A stretch of DNA of 64,000 bases from NCBI RefSeq assembly GCF_000003855.2, contig NW_003101681.1, positions 2,363,893-2,427,892 of the forward strand, given 5' to 3'. Position 1 is the stretch's first letter, and the number at the start of each line of letters is the position of its first letter. Positions 22,210-34,799 of this stretch are shown piece after piece. The stretch comes from Blastomyces gilchristii SLH14081 (lineage: Eukaryota; Ascomycota; Eurotiomycetes; Onygenales; Ajellomycetaceae). Under the pieces are notes generated by a model. It saw only the letters and a program-made list of their open reading frames with translations. It was not told the DNA's origin and did not search any database. Position numbers and translations under genes: made by a program.

Positions 22210-22714
22210 TAGACTGGCCGCTGGGACCATGAATTTCACATTTGATTCCATTTGGTCTGGTCTCATACATTTCTTGGCGTGAATCCCGCTGGGACTGGCT
22301 ATCAAAAAAACATGTAAAGTGACTATATATCAGATCTTAAAATGGAACCATGACTTGAAAAAAATGAGAAAGTGATCTCATTTGATTTCATTTAGTCACA
22401 TTCTTAGCATAAAGTTACTATTTTTAGACATTTTAAGGTTTTTTTAGACTATTTTTAATTTTTTAAAAAGTAATGCTTTTTGATAACACTCAAATGAGAT
22501 TTGAAGTCATTTAAAGCAATAAAAATAATTTAAATTGAGAAGTGAAAATCATGGTCTCATTTGAAAAATGTGACAAGAGTAGACAGTAAGTCTCACTGGA
22601 ACAGTATGAGACTACTATCTAATGTTAAAACCGTGTAATGGGATCAGTCAAATTGGTAATGAGACTATCAAAAAATCTGGTCCTGATCTCAGACACGGTC
22701 ACACGGTCAGTCTA
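22210..22714 (+). mobile_element. MITE M3 (hAT-type)
   Basis: 505 bp, ends TAGACTG...CAGTCTA. Perfect 8-bp duplication GTTCAGTC at 22202-22209 and 22715-22722. The empty site is at about 59886 in H1, where GTTCAGTC occurs once before TAAATCTATCAGAAG. Less decayed than M1 and M2: terminal GGCCGCTGGGACC is kept. Confidence 0.92.
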
Positions 22715-22974
22715 GTTCAGTCTAAATCTATCAGAAGTTTTACTTAAAATTGATATTATTCTACTTTCTTACAGAGTCTCTTCAAGACATTATAATATAT
22801 CTTATAATCTATCTCTTCTTACTTAAATATCTTCTTCTTCTCTCTCTTCAATCTGTGATAGTACTCACGCGTCTTGATAATCTGCAGAACTGCAGAATAT
22901 TTGAAGAGAAATCACATAATTAATTTCAGTGAGTGTTGAAGAGAGATGAAGGTAAAAGAGATAGCTAGAAATAA

Positions 22975-22975
22975 T

Positions 22976-23007
<32 letters not shown>

Positions 23008-23075
23008 GATAATAATAATAATAATAGTGATAATAGTAATGATGATAATAATGATAGTAATAATAATAATAATAA
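22975..23075. repeat. TAA/TGA trinucleotide microsatellite
   Basis: About 100 bp of ATA, ATG and AGT triplets at the right part of H2. The homologous tract is at 60147-60255 in H1, so it belongs to the hAT element. Confidence 0.9.
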
Positions 23076-23092
23076 TGATAAAAGAGAGAGTG

Positions 23093-23396
23093 TGTAAGAG
23101 ATCTACACTGAATAGATTGATATAATATTGATAGATCTTATATAATAAAGTGAAGAATGTTAAAGAAGGAAAAGAAAGAGAAAGTATGAGAATCAGTAAT
23201 TAAAGTGAATATTTATACATGTATGTAATAATGTACACAGTGAAGCTTCAAGATGAAAGAATTTATACATGTTTATAGCAACTAAGAATCAGCAATTGAG
23301 AATGGCTGAGAATCAGAGCATAGTGACTGAGAATTAGTGATTAAGAATGAGGCGGTAGAAATCTATGAAATGTAACAGAATAGTCTGTATAATTGA
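23093..23396 (-). repeat. G1a 3' LTR
   Basis: Starts TGTAAGAG on the plus strand and matches 28530-28811 and both G1b LTRs. It is markedly more decayed than its partner: the central GATCAGCGATCGAGAATG-type repeats have lost nearly all CpG. Confidence 0.8.
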
Positions 23397-23899
23397 TCAG
23401 ACGCAGCTCACTACATTAGCCTCTCTCTTCTCTGGTCGCGCGTAGTTCTCATTGATCAAGAGCCGCAGTCTCAGATAGTATGAAACTCAGAGTTCAGATC
23501 AGTCAATTATAATTAACTCATTTCACAAGATATTATCAGCTGCGGCTGCAGAGTCTCTTATCAAGAATATTCTCAATCTCTCACTCAAGCTCATTATCTT
23601 CTTCTATGATTCCTGGCAGCTGTCAGTTAAAAGTCAGTTAAGAAGAGAACAGATCAGTAACAGTGCAGCAGAGCAAGCTTGTATGAAAAATATTATAAAT
23701 TTCTGATAATGTGTTAAGACAGTAGTTGTAACTATCTAGAACTTTCATCACTTTATACTTGATATGATAATAATTCAGTGTATAAGATGAATATATAATT
23801 TATATATTCTTAACATTCAATCACACTAAGTCTTCTATCTTATATTGTTCAGTGAAATCTCAGTGAACATTGATTTGATTCTCTTAATCTTATTTCACA

Positions 23900-26800
23900 G
23901 TTGTTACAAAGATCTCTGCTTAGTTGTCAATGTCTCAGAGCTTTATTACTATATTATCAGCAATCTGAATTAAACTGCAGAGATTCAGTGTGAAATGTAT
24001 AATCTCTAGAAGATTCAGTACTTTCATATAATATTCATATGTGAGAAAGAACAGGCTTACATCTTTTGAAACAGTATCTCAGTTATTAATAGTGACTTCA
24101 ATGTGTAGAAGAAGATCATATCAATTATCTTATAAATAGTTATAGAACTTATAAAGATAATTCTTTACAGTCTGAATTATCTGTTCTGACATATCATCAG
24201 TCTCAGAGTAATAGACAGTTGATAAATAATATATAATCTTAAGAACTTGATAGATTCTTGTTCAAAGAGTACTCATGAATTCATAATCTTAATCTGATAC
24301 TATAGATCTCAGCAATTCATGCATCTGATAGAATGAGCTCTGTAGAAAAGCTTCAGTAACTTGTTCAGTATTCATCTTATTACAAGATTTCAATATTACA
24401 TCTTTGCTTAATTAGTTTATAATGATCAGAACATTTCTACATCTCTTACTCTCAGAAAGATTAATAGTGAAGTTAATTATCATATATTATCAGATTCTAT
24501 TAGAAATATTAAGTAGTTTTAACAGACTCTTTCTATAGTTCTTCTACAAGATAACAGAGAAATAATAATTACAGTTTCAGATAAAGTGTCTGATGCTGTT
24601 TAATATCTCAGACTAGTAGAATTCTCAAGAGATTATTTGATACAGTTATTCATGACTTAGATGTTCAGTTATGTGTGACTCATGCATCTCTTGCATTATT
24701 CAAGTATATAAGAGTTCAGAGTGAGAGACTCAACATCATTCACAGAATTACAGAGTGTTATTATCATCAATTGAATATTCTGAGATATTAGTCTTTATAT
24801 ATAATTCTGAAGAAAATCAAGACACTTCTTATTATACTACTTCAGTGAGAGTCTGAAGAAGTTTATCAGTCTGAGCTGCTATATATCACACTTTATTCAG
24901 TGAAGAAGAAATGAAGATATCAGTGTCAGTGTCAATTCAGAGAGAAGATGTTCTAATCAGAGAAGTGTGTATAATGTTATAAGTTATTCTATCTTGATTA
25001 ATCAATATCTTTGAATCTAAGAGTCAGTGCTCTTAGTTCATTTAATAAATGTCTGTTACATTGAAAGGTATATCTTACTCTTATCATAAGAGAGCATCTG
25101 TCATTGAGTTCTGACTATCAGATCAGTAGTGTATTATAAAATGAAAGTAACTTAAGAACTCAGATTATTATATCTGTTATTCAGTGAGTTTACAGATTAT
25201 TATAAAGTACTTGAGATTCTTATAATCTATGATTATCTCAAATTCAGAGATGTTTCAGAGTTCAGAGTTTCATTCTTCTAAACAGTGTATAATTGTGAGA
25301 AGTTTTCTATCATAGATCTCATAATTGTATTCAGCAGAACTCAGTCTCTTAGACATGAAGATGTATGATTATAAGATATCTTCATCATTATATTATAATA
25401 TAGCTTCTTCTATGATATAGTCAGAGAAATCAGATTTAACAACTGTTTCATGATCAGAATCAAATATTATTAGCAGAGAGGTGTTAATGAATATCTTCTT
25501 TATTTCTATAAATGCAGCTTCAGCATCTGCTAATTACTGAAATACTGAGTTCTTCTTGATAAGTTATATAAGTGATCTTGTGATATTTGAGAAGTTTTAT
25601 ATAAATCATCAATAGAAGTTAGCAAATCTGATGAAGCTTTGTACATCTTTCACAGTATGCAGAGCTTCTCATTCAAGAATAATAGAGACTTTCTCAGAAT
25701 TCATTCAAATTCTCTTATCAACTTCTATGATAAAGTCTAGATATTTTGTACTTTTAATCTGAAAATCAGACTTGTCTATATCTATCAGTAGTTCTGCTTC
25801 TTATAGTTATTGTAATATCTTTTATATATATTTCTGATATTCTTTTCTGAACTCATCAGTGAAGATGAGAATGTCATTAAGATATGCAGATGCGAATTTA
25901 TTAAGGAAATCTCAGAGTACTCAGTTAATATATTTCTGAAATATACTGAGAGTGTTAGTCAGTTCAATGAGTGTGACTACTCATTCAAAGAGATTATATT
26001 ATGTTCAGAATGCTGTAAGTTACTCATCTTCTTCAGCAATGCAAATCTTATGAAATGTGATAATGATATCTAACTTTGTAAACTATTAAGCTTATTCAAT
26101 ATAAGCTAGAGCTTCATTGATAAGAGATAAAGAACAACAGTTCTTCTTTATTAATCTGTTCAATTCTTGATAATTCATACAGAATCAGAGTTCTTTATCT
26201 GATTTCTTTGCAAAGAGAATAGAGGCTGCAGTGAAAGAGTTACTAATACATATAAATTCTTTATTCAACAGATCATTGAGTGTCTTTTGAAAGAGAAGAA
26301 GTTCATCTCAGATTATGTTATAAAGAGAGTCTTATGATAATTCAGAGTCTTTATTATTCTTCTTCTCTAACTTAATACTGTGATTCACTTCTGAGCGGCA
26401 TAAGAGAGATATGTTCATAATATTGTCTTGTTAAAAGATATCTAGATATTTGTGATATTATTGAGGGAGTTTTATGTGAGAATCTGTTATTATAACACAC
26501 AATAACTTTTCTAAAGTCTTTTTAATATCAGTCAGACTGATAGAATAGATTGATACATGATTCTGCTATCAGTGATTTTATCAGCAACTCTGTTAGCAGT
26601 TTTAATGATGACTTCTTTTTCAGAGTATTTTTTAAGTATTGACAGAAATCTGTGTAAGATTTATAGTCTTGTGAATATCATGTTCATGAATTCTATTATT
26701 GTTAGAGAATATCAAGCTTCTGTTTCAAGTATTTAATAAGATACCTTGTTCAGATAGTCAGACAAGTTCTAACATAAGATTATAATCAAGATTATTAACT

Positions 26801-28300
26801 TCATATGTATAGACATCTTCATGTTGATGTTCTTTAATATCTATATTTAATTTCATCATGTAATAGATGCAAACATCTTTTGAACTATTAAATTCTGCAA
26901 GAAGTTAGAGTTTTGATAAGAGAATACACTGAAGATTATAATATCTTACAACTGAAGATTTTATCATTGAATAGTGATATAGACTGCTGTCTATTATGAC
27001 TTTTATATTATATATGTTATCAATCACAGTAGATACAAGAATCACATTTATTGCTATTTTCTCTTTAAATTGTTATCATCTGATCTCTTTAAGCTTCCGT
27101 TTATGAATTTGAACAGAAGTTAATCTTTTCTCTGTTTCAACAGAGTATTCTTATAGTTATCCTTTAAATCTTTCTTCACTGCAATGTGATTGATGTGAAC
27201 AAATACTGATTCATTCTTTAAATGAGAAGACACTGCTCTTTCTCTTAAGTGAGAAGATATATAGACTGATAAACAGTTGAAAGTGATATATTCTGATCAG
27301 TTACAGTTAATGTATAATTTATATTAACATCAGTCAGTGACTTCTTCAGAAGTGATCTCAGAGACTCAGAAGTCTATTCAGATAGTGAAAACTCTTGCTT
27401 ATGTATAGATCTTTAAATCTACTCAGTTCATAGCATCTGCATCATTATTATTATTCTTCAGTACAGATATATAAGTAGCTGAGATGTAATATCTTCTATC
27501 AATATTCTGTATACTCTTGAGCTTGATAAGACAGTCATTCAATGTTCAGAGTTGTGTACAGAAGCCTTTATAAGTGAGGTCTTTATTTACACTTATAAGA
27601 GTCTGTAAGAGTTTGAAAGTCAATATCTTCTTAAGTATACTGATTTTCATTTAATTCTTTCAAGATTGATCATCTGCTTCTAAGATCTGAGTGTCAAAGT
27701 TAGAGATGAATATTATAAGAGAAGTGTTTCTCTGTTAAGTACTCTATAATCAATCTAATACTTTCTATTACACAGCAGTATCTTGAAACAGAATATCAAG
27801 ATATTTGATAATATTATCAGATATTCATAACATGAGTTTACATACTTTTATTAATAAATAAAACTTCTGTTTTATATAATTCTTCAATTATTCATTGATA
27901 TATTAATCTTGATTAATTAATGAACTGATAACATCTTTATCTATACTCAGTTTTGTAAGTATTTTCATTCTTCATAATAAGTAGAGAGTGAGATTGAAAG
28001 TATTGAAATATGCAGAAGTATCTAAGCATTCTTTCAGTGCTTTTATATTTAATTCTATAGATGCTGAAGTTGCATGAATTAATTATTGAATTTTCTTATA
28101 TTGCAGTTGTTGAGTCGCATACATGTCTGCTATCTACTACTGTTATAATTTCAATATTACTCAGAGTCACTGTGATATTACTTCTATACTTATTTTTAAA
28201 AGTTCTCTTATATTATTGTTAGACATGTTATTTATTGAATATGTAATATCTATGAAATCTGAAGAAGTGTAATTATATGAATATCTCATATATCTGAGTG
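23900..28300 (-). pseudogene. G1a gag-pol remnant
   Basis: Minus-strand Gypsy polyprotein, heavily broken, collinear with G1b. The RT catalytic box reads YLNDILIF (about 25863-25900; canonical YLDDIL, the first Asp changed by G-to-A). The start of RT (AAIL-FAKKSDKE-like) is near 26215, RNase H is around 25300-25500, integrase around 24200-24700, and protease and gag are to the right (about 26500-28000). All domains are inferred by comparison with G1b and the family. No part could work. Confidence 0.7.
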
Positions 28301-28529
28301 TCAGAACTCTCAGATCTTTCACTGATATTCTCTTTATAAGATCTTATTACAGAGTCAGAGTGACTGATAAGTAAGCTTCTATCTGAGAACCCAGTGTCTG
28401 CTTAACTGTGTTTCTCTTTCTTACACATTGTTATATGTTCAGATATCTTCTTGATAAATAATTATTTCTAATGAAAAGATAATATATGAATAATCATTTC
28501 TAATAAGAAGATAATGAATGTTTTTCAAG

Positions 28530-28811
28530 TATAAGAGATCTACACTGAATAGATTAGTATGATATTGATAGATCTTATATAACAAAGTGAAAAATGTTAA
28601 AGAAGAAAAAGAAAGAGAAAGTACAAGAATCAGTGATTGAAGTGAATATTTATACGCGTATGTGATGATGTACGCAGTGAAGCTTCAGAGCAGAAGAATT
28701 TATACACGTTCATAGCAGCTGAGGATCAGCGATCAAGAATGGCCGAGAATCGGAGCATAGCGGCTGAGGATCAGCGATCGAGAATGAGGCGGTAGAAATC
28801 TATGAAGTGTA
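28530..28811 (-). repeat. G1a 5' LTR with CpG-rich tandem repeats
   Basis: Matches 23093-23396. It keeps a CpG-containing block at 28716-28795, with GCTGAGGATCAGCGATC present twice about 45 bp apart (near 28718 and 28762). The right end is joined directly to M4. Confidence 0.8.
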
Positions 28812-29353
28812 TAGACTGGCTGCTGAGATCATAAATTTCATGTTTGATCTCATTTAATCTGATCTCATACATTTCTTGATGTGAATCTCACTGAGACTAA
28901 TTATTAAAAAAATATGCAAAGTGACTATATATCAGATCTCAAAATGAGACTATGACTTAGAAAAAATAAGAAAGTAGTTTCATTTGATCTCATTTAGTCT
29001 TATTCTTAGCATAAAGTTACTATTTTAAAATATTTTAAGGTTTTTTTTAGACTATTTTTAATTTTTTAAAAAGTAACACTTTTTGATAATACTTAAATGA
29101 GATTTAAAGTCATTTAAAGCAATAAAAATAATTTAAATTGAGAAGTGAAAATCATGATCTCATTTGAAAAATGTGATAAGAGTAGATAGTAAGTCTCACT
29201 GAGACAGTATGAAACTACTATCTAATGTTAAAACAGTGTAATAAAATCAGTTAAATTGATAATGAGAAATCATGATCAGAAGTAATGCTTTTAAATAATA
29301 TAATAACTATAAAGTTTGATTCTGATTTCAGACACAGTTACACAGTCAGTCTA
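28812..29353 (+). mobile_element. MITE M4 (hAT-type), chimeric 3' end, no target duplication
   Basis: Starts TAGACTGGC and ends CAGTCTA, 542 bp. The body is M-like and strongly decayed. The last about 85 bp instead match the 3' end of the full hAT element H1 (CAGAAGTAATGCTTTTA...), so it is an M/H hybrid. Flanks GAAGTGTA and GCTCTTGA differ, unlike all other M copies. Likely a recombination product that also truncated G1a. Confidence 0.8.
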
Positions 29354-31138
29354 GCTCTTGATTACACACAACTATATAGACTGAAGTTCGCGAATACTAT
29401 TTATAACTCAGCTTAAATACTATTATACATTTAATCTCTACATTTATCCTTTTACTGTGAATACTTCTAGTAGCTATCAGTATATATTATATTAATCTGG
29501 AAATATCTGAATAATCATCTATAAGCACTTATTCTTATATTTCAGACTCTGTCAGTCAGTAATCATCTATTATAACTGAAAGAACTAGAAACTCATATAC
29601 TTTAATCTCTATAAACTTTACTACAGACACTCAGAAGTAGTCATCTGAATCATGAATAATCTCTGTACAAGAAGTCTCAGAGAATTTACTAATTACTTAC
29701 AGAATATTATTCTTTATATCTGTGACAGAGAAACTTTCTAAATTTATAAATAAATCAATCTTAGTGAAGAATATTCTTTAGTATCTTTCACAGAATTAAG
29801 CTATTTTTCTATAAGAAATACTTACTATCTGTAAATACTCTTAAACTGAGTTTCTAGATATAATCTTCAGAGATACTTATAAACTGAAAAAAAACTTTCT
29901 TAAGTTATAACTACTTAAGATTATCTATCAAATCACAATCTATAAAAGCTTTTACAAGTTGGTATTTGAAATTAACTTACAAGCTCAACTGTATGATATA
30001 AAAGATGAAGAAGCTGTTATCTATATAATAACAGATCTCTACTATACTAAAGTTGAGAATTAACTGAATTATTTAGAAAATAACTATAAGAGATCTTACT
30101 GATCTGTTCTCAAGATCTATCTAGAGAATAAGCTAAGAAACTTTATAAGTCAGACAGAGAATATCTGAGCTATAATTATTAATATTAGAAAAAGAGATGA
30201 GAAATCTGATAAAGACTACTCACAGCACTTTATAAAATTATAATGTGAATTGAGATCTGTGAAAACAGAGCTCTGAAACAAGATCTGAATAATAATATTT
30301 ATAAAGAGACTTAATAAAGACAGGCAGAATAAGCTTATTGAGTAAGACTTTAAGCTCTTAACTCTGAAGAAACTAATAACTCTTATTCATTACTTATAGA
30401 TCACTGTGAGAATTATAAATCTGTAGAGAGTGAATCACTGATCAGCTCTATAAGAATTAGAATAACAGAAAACAGATTTATTAAAGAAAAATAACAAGAT
30501 ATAGAGAGATTTATATCTGACTACTAAGTAAAGAGAGAGAGCTTTATAAGCTCTTATAAATAAAGTATATAACAGAGAGACTAGAAAAAAAAGTCTCTAC
30601 TTTATCTATTTTAAATCAGAATATCTTCACATCAACTATTTAGATAGATTAAAATAGAAATTTAAGAAGTCATAGATAAAGTTAGTAACAGTATTCTTAA
30701 ATATCTTGAAGCTGATATCTGAATCTGTTACTCTCTCAATGCAAATATATGCTTATAGAGAGAGACTGTATCACAGTACTGCTGTCTTATAAGTATAAAA
30801 AGTATTGATAAACTCAGGATTTCAGATCACTGTAGTGTTTCTTAAGCTCATGAAGTGAATAAGCTGACTGATAAAAACTGAGAATGTGTTCTTATAATAA
30901 GCAGAGTGTGAGAACTCAGATCTGAGTACTGAGAGACTTATAAGAGTTATTTTTGAATTGCAAGATCTCTTCAAAACTTGAAGAAGATTTATGAAAACTG
31001 TGATTATTACAGATATCATAGATAACATGTACTTAAGACTTGTATAACTTCAAAGACATAATCTATACATAGCTGTCTGTGAGACAGGTTAACACTTCTG
31101 ATCAGTGTTAACAGACTCACTTATAAAGATAGAATCAG
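29354..31138 (+). pseudogene. Gypsy-type gag remnant (element G3)
   Basis: From about 29880 to 30560 the plus strand reads as a retrotransposon Gag capsid: DEEAVIYIITDLYYTKVEN-stop, LENNYKRSY, INIRKRDEKSDKDYSQHFIKL (canonical RxxxESVxDYxxRFxxL), then RLNKDRQNKLIE. Stops are TGA, TAA and TAG. 29354-29880 is AT-rich with no signal (possibly LTR or leader), and 30560-31138 shows no clear domain. The element is interrupted on the right by LINE-2. It differs from the G1 and L2 gag regions as far as I can see. Gag assembles the retroelement particle (family role). Confidence 0.55.
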
Positions 31139-32847
31139 TTATTATTATTATTATTCTTTAATTATAGATGTATATAGTTAGAGACTATAACATCTATCTG
31201 AGAACTTTTAGTTCTCAGATAGTTTCTAATATCTATAAAGTTAAGTATTATACATTTACCAATTTCAGATATGTAAAATCAGAAAATTCCAGCTCAGAAT
31301 ATAAAAACTCTTTACAAATTATAGTATTTTAACACCTTCTGATACTGTGAAATTATTTGAAAATATCATGACAAAGGAAAAGAGAACAAAGTTTTAAGGA
31401 TAGACACATTAAGTAAGTAGATAGAAAAGAATAGAAAAGAAAAAGTAAAGTAAAGAAAGACTATAATAAAACAACATTATTAAAAGATAGTATATAGCTG
31501 TTTTAACAGACTATATCTGATCAATTTTCATCTCTTCATATTCAGATATTTCTGAATTCAGTTATTTTCTTATAGAGGCTTGAGTTTCTGATAGAAAGTC
31601 TATTAAGTATTTAATTACTGTCTCAGTTGAGAATAAGAATCTTATATTTAATTTAAATCATACTTCTCTTTCAATCTGGCTCTGAGACTATTGTATAATA
31701 CACAGTATATTATAATATACTCAGGATTTTCATTTGCATTGCAGAAAGAGTATTCTATTGAATCAAATCTATCATCAAGTCTTTATATATAAGATTTGAA
31801 ATAATCATATTCTAGTTTCAGCTGAATTATAAATGAGAATATTTTCTTTTTGCATTTAATTGAACAAGATTTTCACTTGAGTTTTATTTCAAATCTTGAA
31901 TAATGTATACTCTTCTTTTATTTCTGTCAGTTTTTATTTGACTTATCTAAATAAGATTCTTTTATCTTTCTCTTTATAAAACATCAGAACACTATTTTTT
32001 GAATAGATCTACTTAATTCTGAACTCTTTTTTACAGCTGAATCAGCTAATTCATTATCATGAATATTTATATAAGCAGGAACTCAGTGCAGATAAATTAT
32101 TAGTTTTACTATTATTCTCTTTTGAATTTCAAAACAGAATTTAAAATCAGTTTAAGCTTTATTTGATTATTATGAATCTGACTATTTCTAAGCCTTTTTA
32201 CAGTAGCTTGACTATCAGAGAATATTCATATCTCTTTCAAACTATTTTCTCTTTTATGAGATTTTATTTCAATGAGTTTGAAAGCTTTCACTATTATAAA
32301 TAGTTCAGTATTAAAGATTTCAGATTCACAGTTTAAATTTCAGAAATCTGAGATAAAATTGATACTATCTTCAGTATAAGCAATGCCTGCATCTAATCTG
32401 TTCAAATTCTCATTTTTTAAGTCATCTGAGTAAATCAGAATAGAGTCTTTTATATTAATTGTAGAAATTCACTTTCAATACTGTTTATATTCTCTCTCTT
32501 TAGATAGTTCACTTATTTACAAGTCTATGAGAGATTCAAGCTTTTCTCTTCAGAGATATATCTTCTCATGATCAACTTTTTCAACATTTAATAAAGATAA
32601 TTGATTTTTAATCAGTGAATATAGTCTGTATAGTTGGGAGAGCATTTTCTTTGAAGAATTATTTTCATTTTAATTAGAAAATCTATAGTAATTCAGTTTA
32701 TTTTCTGAGTTAATTAATAAAAATGAAGAAGAGACTCTTTCTTTGATTATATAATTGAAGCTCATCTTTATAACTCTCAGAGCATTGTTTATACAGGTCT
32801 TTTCAAATCTAATAGTAGATGAGAGAATTGAAGCTTCAATTTTCATT
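31139..32847 (-). mobile_element. LINE-2 3' fragment
   Basis: Same LINE family, minus strand: TTA-rich tail at 31139-31155, 3' hairpin at 31198-31218, then ORF2 C-terminus and RNase H, up to the sequence before the RT thumb (about 32700-32840, FEKTC and similar). It stops at 32847 where the tail of LINE-3 begins inside it. Its remaining 5' part is not in the window. Strongly decayed. Confidence 0.82.
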
Positions 32848-32958
32848 ATTATTATTATTATTCTTCAATTATAGATGTATACAGTCAGAGACTATAATAT
32901 CTACCTGAGAACTTTTAGTTGTCAGGGTTTTTCCTATATCTATAAAGTTAACTATTAT

Positions 32959-33464
32959 TAGACTGGCCGCCAGGATCATGAATTTCATGTTTGATCTCAT
33001 TTGATCTGGTCTCATACATTTCTTGGCGTGAATTCCACTGAGACTAGCCATCAAAAAAACATGCTAAGTGACTATATATCAGATCTTAAAATGAAATCCT
33101 GACTTGAAAAAAATGAGAAAGTGATTTCATTTGATTTCATTTAGTCTCATTCTTGGCATAAAGTTACTATTTTTAGACATTTTAAGGTTTTCTTTAGACT
33201 ATTTTTAATTTTTTAAAAAGTAACACTTTTTCATAACACTTAAATGAGATTTAAAGTCATTTAAAGCAATAAAAATAATTTAAATTGAGAAGTGAAAATC
33301 ATGGTCTCATTTGAAAAATGTGATCAGAGTAGACAGTAAGTTTCACTGAAACAGTGTGAGACTACTATCTAATGTTAAAACTGTGTAATGAGATCAGTCG
33401 AGTTGGTAATGAGGCTATCAAAAAATCTGGTTCTGGTCCCAGACACGGTCACACGGTCAGTCTA
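32959..33464 (+). mobile_element. MITE M5 (hAT-type)
   Basis: 506 bp, ends TAGACTG...CAGTCTA. Perfect 8-bp duplication ACTATTAT at 32951-32958 and 33465-33472. The other LINE copies (for example 8658-8670 and 13420-13432) show the empty site AACTATTATACATTC. Confidence 0.92.
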
Positions 33465-33979
33465 ACTATTATACATGCATCAATTTCAGATATGCAAAAT
33501 TAGAAAATTTCAGCTAAGAATACAAAAACTGTTTATAAATTGCAGTCTTTTAACATCTTCTGATACTTTGAAATCATTTGACAATATCATGACAAAAGAA
33601 AAGAGAACACAGTCTTAAAGATAGACATATTAAATAGAGAGATAGAAAAGAATAGAAAGAAAAAAGTAAAGTAAAGAGAGACTGTAATAAAACAAATTAT
33701 TAAAAGATAGTATATAGCTGTTTTAACAGACTATATCTGATCAATTTCCTTCTCTTCATATTCAGATATTTCTGAATTTAGTCATTTTCTTGTAGCTGCT
33801 TGAGTTTCTGATAGAAAGTCTATTAAGTATTTAATTCCTGTCTCAGTTGAGAATAAGAATCTCATATTTAATTGATTTAGATTATACTTCTCTTTAATCT
33901 GACTTTGAGACTATTGTATAATGCACAGTATATTACAATATACTCAGAATTCTTATTTACATTGCAGAATGAGTATTCT

Positions 33980-34513
33980 TGTCACGCTGCTGACCGCGCT
34001 AAGGCCCCGTTGCGGTTTCACACGGCTCATCACTTTTATGTGAATGATTTCATTCTGTCTGAACTGGTTTTCAACCATTCTATGACATCATTCAGATATA
34101 TCATAGAAGGATTCAATTAATAAATATGAGAACTCTGCTTCTATATGAGATCAGCAGATTACTCTTTCTTAGTAGTAAGACACTGCTGAGATATCACTCT
34201 GACTATTCTCACTTATGAAATAAGAGAAGAGTATTCACTCATTATCTACATAGAATAGCTAGATACTGACTTCTTATCAAAGAAGTCAGTGATTCATCTT
34301 TTCTTCTACTGAAATATATACAAGAGTTACTGCATTTCTTATACAATCTTCTTAGTATACTAAGTATCATATCTGTGATATTCTTACAATAACTCTGTAG
34401 CTCACAAGCTCACTATTCAAGTAAGATAGTCAAGCTCACTTATACAGCTTCTCAAACAATCACTTCTATATAATACTACTAACTAGTCACTGCTTTAATT
34501 CTGTTATGTTACA
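33980..34513 (+). repeat. L2-a 5' LTR
   Basis: Starts TGTCACGCTGCTGACC and ends ATGTTACA. The first about 55 bp are GC-rich, with six or more CpG, and the rest is AT-rich. The ORF at 33905-34120 only bridges LINE-3 and the LTR and is not a gene. Confidence 0.88.
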
Positions 34514-34799
34514 ATTCAAATCACTTGATCTGATTATAAGTTTGAATCAGTTGAGCTTTAACAGATCAATATAATCTCATGCTCTTATACTGAGACTGAT
34601 TTGATATCACTCTCTGAAGAAAACTCTACATCATTCTCTAGAGTGTGTACATCTTTACTCTGACAGAAATCCGAGATTTCTCAACCTGCTGTATATTTTA
34701 ATATAAGCTCTTTAATCACTCTATCACTATCACAGTCTCTACACATCTACATCTATCATAAAGATAGAAAGATTAAGATCAGAGATTCTTTAAGATATA

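Larger units (their letters stand above)
4987..23092 (-). mobile_element. hAT DNA transposon copy H2, split by a Copia insertion
   Basis: Segments 4987-6850 and 20131-23092 match, in order, 57380-59235 and 59235-60260 of the full-length hAT element H1. The two halves were once continuous: H1 reads straight through the point where H2 is split by a 13.3-kb Copia element flanked by CTTAC. The left terminus is missing (it abuts the inverted repeat) and the right end is cut by Gypsy element G1a at 23093. The right half holds MITEs M1-M3, each an extra block relative to H1. A (TA)n run lies at 6750-6770 and a TAA/TGA microsatellite at 22975-23075. Confidence 0.75.
23093..28811 (-). mobile_element. 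Ty3/Gypsy element G1a
   Basis: LTRs at 23093-23396 (3') and 28530-28811 (5', cut short where M4 begins) enclose a 5.1-kb internal region that is the inverted counterpart of G1b (43582-49819). It is inserted in the hAT copy H2 (H1 reads on at 60265). The right-hand target duplication could not be found because the right border is rearranged at M4. Confidence 0.82.

Noticed and set aside
22975..23075. CRISPR-like array
   Set aside because: The repeat unit is three bases with no spacers; it is a microsatellite.
33905..34120. 71-codon plus-strand ORF
   Set aside because: It bridges LINE-3 and the L2-a LTR across an insertion point, so it cannot be an original gene.
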